A DNA stretch of 64,000 nucleotides from Myotis daubentonii (lineage: Eukaryota; Chordata; Mammalia; Chiroptera; Vespertilionidae), in the NCBI RefSeq assembly GCF_963259705.1, contig NC_081849.1:57508093-57572092 (forward strand), given 5' to 3'. Positions 35,801 through 44,800 of this stretch are shown here, one piece after another. Every line of letters begins with the position of its first letter. Positions within the stretch are counted from its first letter, which is position 1. The notes under the pieces are model-generated. The model was not told where the DNA came from. It was given only the letters and a program-made list of their open reading frames with translations, and did not search any database. The position numbers were made by a program, and so were the translations under genes.

Positions 35801-38800
35801 GAACCAAGTCCTTAAAGTAAATCTCTCTCTAAATGTATATCCCATTAGTTCTGGTTCCCTGGAGACCCTGACTGATACAGCAAGGCACCTTGATGTGTGG
35901 ACCGTCTTCAGTGTTTGGTTTGATGGTGCAGTAACGATGCCAAGCGTAGCCCTCCCTCCTCACTGAGGTGAGGCCTGTCCCTGCATCCTCTCGCCCTTCT
36001 TGCTTCACACCTTCTTCCCGTTCTGCCTTTTTCACCTCGTGAAAGGAAACGTGCTATATTTGGATGCCACAGAGTCAGAAATAAGCTCACTTGTGATGGG
36101 GCAGAGAGGACTTTTTCTCAACCCAAGGTGGTTTGAAGTGCTGAGAAGATTGTGAGTGAAATGATAAAAATGAGAAGCCAATGGACCTGCTGATAGGAAG
36201 CCGTTGAGAAAATGAGAGGGACTTGCACATGTCTGGGTAGCAAAATCTGTGAGAATATTTTCCTCCCCCTCTCCTTCTAAAAAGAAAAGCTTTCTGTGTG
36301 AGCTAACTGCCCTGGAAGAGAAGTCTGTGTACTCCCATAGCCGCGTTTGTCATGCTTCTGATAGTTACTTTCCTTCTCAAGGTTTGCTTCTTTATAACAA
36401 ATGGATAAAAATACAAGTATTTGTACTGTTTGTCAACATTTAGGAGTTTGACTTGTATCTCTACATGTGTGCGAAGTTTTATATGCCAAGTCATTTGAAA
36501 TTTGTGTCTAATAAACTATGATCATATGTATCAAAAATTATACATTTGAGTATAAAAAGACTCATTGGAATGAGTGGTGATTTATTTTTTATTTTGAAAG
36601 TTTTTATTACGCCTTGAAATGGTGCTAAAAATATTACATTTTATTCATTTTGATTTCTCCCAACTGGGTTTTATACTATCAACTTGTTCCAGGAAATGGT
36701 GGACTCTCCACTGAATTGAAGATCCTATCTCATTCCTGTTCTCTCACCCCCATCTTTCCCACAGATCTGTCTAAGCTATATCTTCCATCAGCTAATTATA
36801 ATCTTCATATGCATGCTATTTATTTACATGTTATTTTAAAGAAATAATTGTAACTGAGTTTTTTAGGTAATGACCGATTTTTGAGGCATGTGTTCTCTCT
36901 CTTCACTTGGTTTAGTTTTATAATGCACAAAAGTGGGCAAAAGTAGGTTTACAGTTATTCATAAGGAAAAAGACATGCAGGTTAAGAAGAATACAGTAGC
37001 TTTATGAGCTCAGAAGAATGTCACAATGCAACTGTAAATCTACTTCTGCCTACTCCTGTATAAATAAAATTATTGGAATATAAAATAATTTATACTCAGA
37101 ATGCCATTTTTACTCTGAATACATAAAGTCTCTTATATTCCTTTCATCCGGAAAGTTCTAACGGTTTCTCTCCATACAGTGGGCCCTTGAATAATGCAGG
37201 GGTTGGGGTACTGACCCCCAAACAGTTAAAAATATACGTATAAGTTTTGACTCCCCTAGAACTAAACCACTAACAGCCTACTGTTGACCAGAAGCCTTAC
37301 TGATAACATAAACAGTTGATTAACACATATTTTGTATGTTATATGCATTATGTACTGTATTCTTACAACAAAGTAAACTAGAGAAAAGAAAATGTTAACA
37401 AGAAAATAGTAAGGAAGAGAATGCATTTGCAGTACTGTAGGTATTTATTAAGAAGAGTCTTTGTGTAAGTGGGCCCACACAGTTCAAACCTGTGTGTTGC
37501 TCACGGGTCAAGTGTATATGAATCCTAATAGAATAGGTAATGGCACCTAAAGCACTTTATTTCAGCAACAAGTCTGTGAGAAACTCTTGGTTGTCCCCAA
37601 TGACCAGGTTCTGTGATAGGTTCTGGGGAGATAAACGAAGAGGTGGAAAGATGAGGGGGAGGCTTATTCTCAAGTTGCCCAGAGAAGAGTGAGATTAATT
37701 CAGTTTGTTGGGGAGTTGGAAGGCATGACAGGGAAGGGTGCACTCCAGCTGGAAAGATACGTGATTTCCATGTGAAGCAATCAGTATGTTAGAATGAAAT
37801 GTATTGGTGTCTAGAAGCTTTATATGTGCTATTATTTCAAAAACTTAAGTAGAAATTAGTTAGACTTAGTATAAACCAGAGGAGGCTCCATAATAATTTT
37901 GTAGGTTATTGTTAGCTTTTTTTTTTTTTAAAGCATGACTGAGGGTTGATATAATTTGCGAAAACAATACTATCAACTGAGATCTTGTGTGCATTCTAGT
38001 ATTGAGTATTAATCATTTATAAGAAACTAAGTGGGTGCCTGAAAAATGTTCTTGATATTATTATATCAAATTGATGCTATTCCCTCTCTCTCTTCTCCCT
38101 TTTTGTTTGCGTTTGCAGCTGGTTAGCCTGCTGCTCATTGGGATTGCTGCGTGGGGCATTGGCTTCGGGCTGATTTCCAGTCTCCGGGTGGTCGGCGTGG
38201 TCATTGCAGTGGGCATCTTCTTGTTCCTGATTGCCTTAGTGGGGCTGATCGGAGCTGTGAAACACCATCAGGTGTTGCTCTTTTTCGTATCCTTTCTTAA
38301 AAGAGGATTTTACTCCAGTTGGGTTTGTTCTTACTTTTACCGATTATTCTTTAATCACTATGACTATCTAAATTATCATTAGGAAATTGTCAGAAACTCC
38401 TAGCAAGCCCCATAGGCATTTGTTCAACATTAGGAGCATTTCTTAAGGTGAAATTATTGTGTATTTGCATATTTCCAGTATCTGCTTTGCATATCATGAA
38501 GAATATATTTTGCAAGTTCACTATAGTTCTGTTTATGTATTGCAGGTTCAGTTATACTGAACTAATTCAGTAACTTCTTAGCTTTTTCCAACATATGAAT
38601 ATTTGGTTGAGAATTTTACAGTGATATACTGTATATGTTTACCTATTCCTATTTTATATATGTAAGAATTTTAATCTCAATGAAATTCTTATAGGTCGGC
38701 TTTTAGTTAAATAATTATCATTGCTGTCAATATTTTTCTATATGAACTTGCAACTACAGTGTATTATCAAAATAATAATAATTATGTGTATTCTATTTAA

Positions 38801-41800
38801 ATTTTCTCTAATTGCCATTTGTTCTGCTTTCTGGCTAAATTCCTCTGGTACATTCTAAAGTTGTCAGTACCTCTGTTTGATGTTGTTTTAACAGTGTCGA
38901 GAAATAACCTTAACTTTAATTCTCAGTACATGATCATTCTCTTACTTGTATTTATTGTTCAGTTTTCTGTATCGTGTGCTTGTTTAGCCCTGAACGAGGA
39001 GCAACAGGTAAGCAAAGACTTTTCCCATTTACTTTATTATGCCACATAGTATGTGTAGGAAAAAAGGGGAAGGAATAATTGAAAAATAATCTCTTCTTAC
39101 ACAAAATGCCATTGCACTTGATATAGCTAAAATATTTTGTTCCTGATTGCATCAGTCCATTGATTTTCAACCTTTTTCATCTCAGGGCACATATAAACTA
39201 ATTACTAAAATTCTGCGGCACCCTAAAAAATATAATTTTTGCCTATCAGACAAAAAAAAGGTATAGTTTTGATTCACTCACACCAGATGGATATTGTTGT
39301 GTTGGCTGTTGTTATTTTTTCATTTGAAAATTTAAGGGAAAAAAGGTCATTGTCGCTGACTAAATAGTAAATATTGCATGTTTTGAAAATTCTTGCTACA
39401 TGCCAGTTGAAAATGGCTACATTAGTGGGGCTGATTGGAACCCTAGAACTGTTGCTGTATTTTTGCATCTTTTAAAGGATTTTGCCCCACTGGGTAAAAA
39501 AGCAATAATGCTAACAGATGTTCACCCATTCTTTCCTCACCATTATGCAGTGAAACATTTACTCCAGAATGTTTATGGTTCCATTCTACAATTAATCTTT
39601 TCAGAGTGCTTTGTAGAAGCATATGGTCTCAGTCTTGGGGCAATGGAAAATTTTTCTTGTTATACTCTGAGGATTATGCCTTTCAACCAACCGGTTCTTT
39701 TAAATTGCATGTAAAATTTAAGAGTTTTTATTCTTGGGATAGAAACAGTGCCTTAATTTTTGTTGCAGATTGAAGTATAACCCTTTGAAAAATTTTAAGG
39801 ATCTTCAAAAAGAATATTTATTTTAAGTCAAGGGTGGGGACCCTTTTTCTGCCCAGGGCCATTTGTATATTTATAGCATCATTCGTGGGCCATACAAAAT
39901 TATCAACTTAAAAATTAGCCTGCTCTATTTGGTCAAACATTTAATTAACTCACCCCTAATGCCTTGGCAGGGCCAGACCCAATGATTTCATGGGCCTTAT
40001 ACAGCCCACAGGCGGGACGTTCCCCACCCCTGTTTTAGGTACATGCAGTATTAAAAATTGTAGGCGGTAGATTTATAGATTTTTTTCAGGGATGACACAT
40101 TTTAATGTGTATGTTCAATGGCTGTTCTAGGGTCAGCTTCTGGAAGTTGGTTGGAATAATACAGCAAGTGCTCGTGATGACATCCAGAGAAATTTGAACT
40201 GCTGTGGGTTCCGAAGTGTTAACACAAATGATACCTGTCTGGCTGTAAGTACAAAGTATAAGACATTTTTTGGAGACAATACTACATACATATGAATAAT
40301 GATGAACATAGGAGAAATGGACTTTCTCGTGCTGAATTGTATTTTAAAAATGCTTTGCATGTGCCTAAATTATATGCCATGTATCATTTGTCCTCAAATA
40401 TCTACTGAGATTGCTGAATACGCCAGGGTCCTGCTAAACACAGATGCTTTTAGGTCTTTGCCCCTAATTCCTTCTTATTCACCTCCTCCTAGAACAGGGT
40501 GTGAAAGGGAAATGACAGCAGATCAGCCTTAGAGGTCAGAGGAGGCGTCTAAATATGTTTGTTTGGAAAAATATCGGGGTGGTAGGTGGTCTATGCTAAA
40601 ATGGACTTTTTAATTTCTCCCTCTGTCCCATAATAATAGTAGCAGTTGATGAATGTAATTTGTCCCATAATAATAGTAGCAAAAGAAAATAAATATAGAA
40701 TGCAACACTTATTATCAAAAAACTAGATTAAATTAAACAATAAATTAAAAATAGTACTCCTAATTTTTATTTTGAGTGTTCAGATAGTTCCTGGACTTTT
40801 CAGTAATTTCGTTACTGCCTTTTAAACTTGTAGGGAGGATCCCTTGGCTGCGAAGCTTTGCTTTCCCTGTATGCGTAAGCTTAAAATTCTTGGAGCCAGC
40901 GTTCTTCATTGCTTCCAGTATAACTTGTTGAAGTGACAGAAACGTATTATTTAGTATTTCGGGAGAAATATTATCAAAGGCTAATATGGTGCCTCTTCTG
41001 CTAAGAGGAATATGTCTAAGTTTTTCAAGTTTTTCTCCATAATCTTTGCATTTATGTCCACAGTTTTGGTTTTTCAAAGAATCAACATTAGCATAAGATT
41101 CTCCTTGACAATTATTTTCGGAAGCACGTTTCCAAATTCTTGATATGGTCATTCTGTTGCACTTAAATTGTTTTGCAGTTAACGAAATTGCACCTTTCTG
41201 CAACTTTTCCTTTTTCTTTTGATCCATCAAGAACTGGACAATCGCAACTCGATCTTTGCTTGAAAACTCTTTTTTTTATCCTACCTTTACAATGGGTTGA
41301 TATTCAACTGAAATAAAACAGTTGATTTCGAACAGCGGAAGAAATTAGGAAAATAGTTATAATCCGTAATAATTAGATTAACCTAAAAATTGAAAGATGT
41401 GTCAAAACAAATGACAGATGTCATGAAACATTGATTTTGATTGAAGGCTTCGCAATTCTGCGCTACAGCTTAACTTACAGCTGCATTCGCCAATAATTCC
41501 CGTTTAAATATTCACTTGCTACTATTATTATGGGACAGAGGGAGTACTAAACATCCTCAGGGTGGAAGGCACATGGAACTGTCTTTTTTTCCCTCCCTTC
41601 TTCCCCATCACAACTTCTCGCTTTTTCTTTTTGGGAGCTGAGCTAGTGATGGACCAATGAGAGCCACCCTTTTGTCCAGGCCAGCCCCAGTGCCAGCCTG
41701 ATCCTGTATGAGGATGGACTTGGAGCTTGGCTCTCTTAGAACATTCACATGTGTTTATATTTGGGGGAAACTCCTATTACCACCCCTCCGAGCCCTGAGC

Positions 41801-44800
41801 TTGATAATGTCCTCAATGAGGTTTCTTTTGTGGAATTAGTTTTTTTTTTATTGCTGTGTACTATGTTGTCACAAATTTAGTGGCTTAAAACAACATCCAT
41901 TTATTATCTAAGCTTCCATCGGTCAGGAATCTGGGTATGACTTCACTGGGTCCTCTGCTCAGTATCTCACCAGGATGAAATCCAGGTGTTGGCTGGGGCT
42001 GCAGTCTCATCTGAGGCTGGGGTCCTCTGCCAAGCTCAGGAGATGTTGGCAGAAATCAGCTCCTGGTGATCGAAGGACTGAAGTCTTGTTTTCTTGCTGG
42101 GTGTCTCTCCACTTCCAGAGGCTACTCTCAGGTCTGACTGTGCAGCCACCTCATGATGTGGTGGCATCAACGTCGGCATGACGATCTCTCTGTTCTGTGA
42201 AGACAGTTACTGATGTAATGCAACGTAAACACGAGCCTGACTATCCATAGTATTCCAGCACCCCATCCACACTCAGGAGGGTGATCCTTCAGGGCGCGGG
42301 CACTGGGAGGGGGGATCTTAAGAGCCGTCTTCGAATTTCGGATGCTACTGAAGAACCAAGGCCCCAAATGGGATAGAATTCTCCAGGCGTTCACTTATTT
42401 TTGTGGGTGCAGTTTTTATCTGCTCTGTATGAATGTACTTTGAAACAAAAGTTCTTCTCTTTACTTGATTCAGAGCTGTAAGACAAGCGGCCACACCTGC
42501 TCACCGTGTGCTCCGATAATAGGAAAATATGCGGGAGAGGTTTTGAGTTTTGTCGGGGGCATTGGCCTGTTCTTCAGTTTCACAGAGGTACGTGCAAATA
42601 ACTCGGTGCCTTCCCTCCTTGGTCATACGGTTTCTTGCTGTATATGGCATTTTACCTTAACATGTCGCTTAACCTGGCCAGTGTGGCTCAGTTGGTTGGG
42701 CCTAGTCCCATGTACTCAAAAGGTCCCTGGTTTGATTCCTGGTCAGGGCACATGCCCGGGTTGTGAGCTTGATCCTCAGTAGGAGGCAGCCAATCCATGT
42801 TTCTCTCTCCTCCCTTCCCTTCTGTTTAAAATCAATAAAAACATATTAAAAACAATAAAAACAAACAAGAAAACACAAACTTTAGTCATGAGAACTTAAT
42901 GCAGATGGAGAAAAACTGGAATGAGCACTCTCTGCGTACGTCACTAACTAGATTCAAGTTATCAGAGTTCTGCCGCATGGCTTCTTTCTTTATATCTGGA
43001 AATTTTTTGAGAATTTTTTTCTTTTGAGCAGCTCCGTTTCTTCTCATCAGATTACACGACTTTCAGTTATGCCTATTTTCTTTAAACTGGGCTAGTTTTT
43101 TTAAAGAACAGTTTTGAGGTCATAGCAAAATTGAGAGAAAGGTACAGAGGTTTCCCACATACCCCTTGCCCTATAAATATGCATAGCCTCCTCCATTATC
43201 ACTATGACTCACCATTACTGATATATTTGTTACAGCGAATGAACCTACAATGACACGTCATAATCACCCAAAGTCCATAGTTTATATTAGGGTTCACTCT
43301 GGATATACCTACTGTGGGTTTGAACAAATGTATGACACATATCCATCATTGTAGTATCTTACAGAGTATTTCCACTGCCCTAAAAATCCTCTGTGCTCTG
43401 TCTATGCATCTCCTCTCCTACTGTTTTAAAAAATTAAAATTTTTAAGAACTTGTCAAGAATATAAACTTATGAGTCTTAGATTTCTAAAGTGTTCTTTCA
43501 TGGAATCCTGTTCTATATTTTATATACCATGTCCGTTAGAAACCCAGGTAGAAATTTTAATAATAATTTATATAACCTGATATTTTCTGGATAATGAATA
43601 TTTTATAGGCTCTGTCACTTTAAACTTTTTAAAATTTTATTCAGTATTTCACAGAATCACAGATTCTCAGAGTTTCAAGGGATGAGGCTAACTGATTGAT
43701 GATGTCCTATCATAGGTGAAACAATGATTTGATTCGAACTATTAATACCTGAAAATAAATTTAAACTACCAAAGTAGCATTGATTTAGAATCTGAAAAAA
43801 AAAATTATGACAACTAGTACATGTTCTTTGTTAGAAGCTTTAGAAAATACAGAAAATTATGAAGATGAAAGATTAAATATATCTACTAACTAAAATGACC
43901 TACTCAGAAATAGTGAATATTTCTATTTTGGCATATTTCCTTTCTGCCTTTCTATATTTATACTTAGTAGAATGAATATAGGTTTATTCCTGCATACTCT
44001 ACATTTCTATGTTATCAACAACACTCTGGCAACTCACGGTTACTGGGCGTAGGTTCCAGAGTCAACCGAGTTCACCATTAGGGCAAGTCATGAGCATGTT
44101 TGTAAGCTCAGAACCCTATTGATTCTAACTTAGATCTTGTGGCCATTTGGGTGTAGCCTACCTTCCAGGCTCTCGCCCTGGGGATTGTGGGAGGAGCTAC
44201 TGGTTCAGCACTGGGGCAAAGGAAGGGATTGGCCTGTTTCCTCACTTAAAGCTGAATTGGAGGAATTCAATTCTGGTATAATATGGCTCCAGATTATGAG
44301 TATTTTTACTCAACAGCTTTGTTTTCCCAAAGGACCATAGCTTACACAATCGGCATATATCCAGGGATGATAATAAGAATATTTAACAATCTCAAAATTC
44401 TAACCAGAAGGTCCCCGGGTGCCAGTGTTTCTGAGGTAGGGTCAGGGAAATGATGCGGGGGCAGGTTGGGAGGTGCCAGAGAAGTAACTGTTTGACAACA
44501 GGGGGTGTAAGTATTGTCAGTATTGTAGTAACCAGCATAGCTGAAATATAGGTGAAATGTCACCGGGAGAACAGCCAGTTAACACATCAGATTCTCATAT
44601 AAAACCACAAACTCGATTAAGAGCATGGACTCCAGATTGGAACCCGGTTCTGCCACTTAGGACCTGTGTGACTCTTACCCACTATTTAACCTCTCTGTGC
44701 CTCAGTTCCCGCACTGGTGAAATGAGGAGAATGAGAGTGCCTACCTTGGTAGGGGTGTGGGGAGGAGGGTATGAATTTGTAGAACAGAGCCTGTCACAAA

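Larger units (their letters stand above)
19660..38118 (+). other. TSPAN13: TSPAN13 intron 1 (18.5 kb)
   Basis: The donor is GTGAGT and the acceptor is TTTGTTTGCGTTTGCAG. Its 5' end lies in the CpG island. Stretches between the repeats listed separately have no recognised gene. A C-run with few interruptions lies at 21237-21260. Confidence 0.9.
39008..40130 (+). other. TSPAN13: TSPAN13 intron 3
   Basis: GTAAGC...TTCTAG. It holds two hAT elements. Positions 39428-39720 are open for about 95 codons with no recognised motif. Confidence 0.9.
40245..42473 (+). other. TSPAN13: TSPAN13 intron 4
   Basis: GTAAGT...GATTCAG. It hosts the plant-type mariner-like element and an old LTR relic. Confidence 0.9.

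Noticed and set aside
39400..39714. 104-codon plus frame in TSPAN13 intron 3
   Set aside because: Begins within a hAT MITE end, has no splice context and no recognisable domain.
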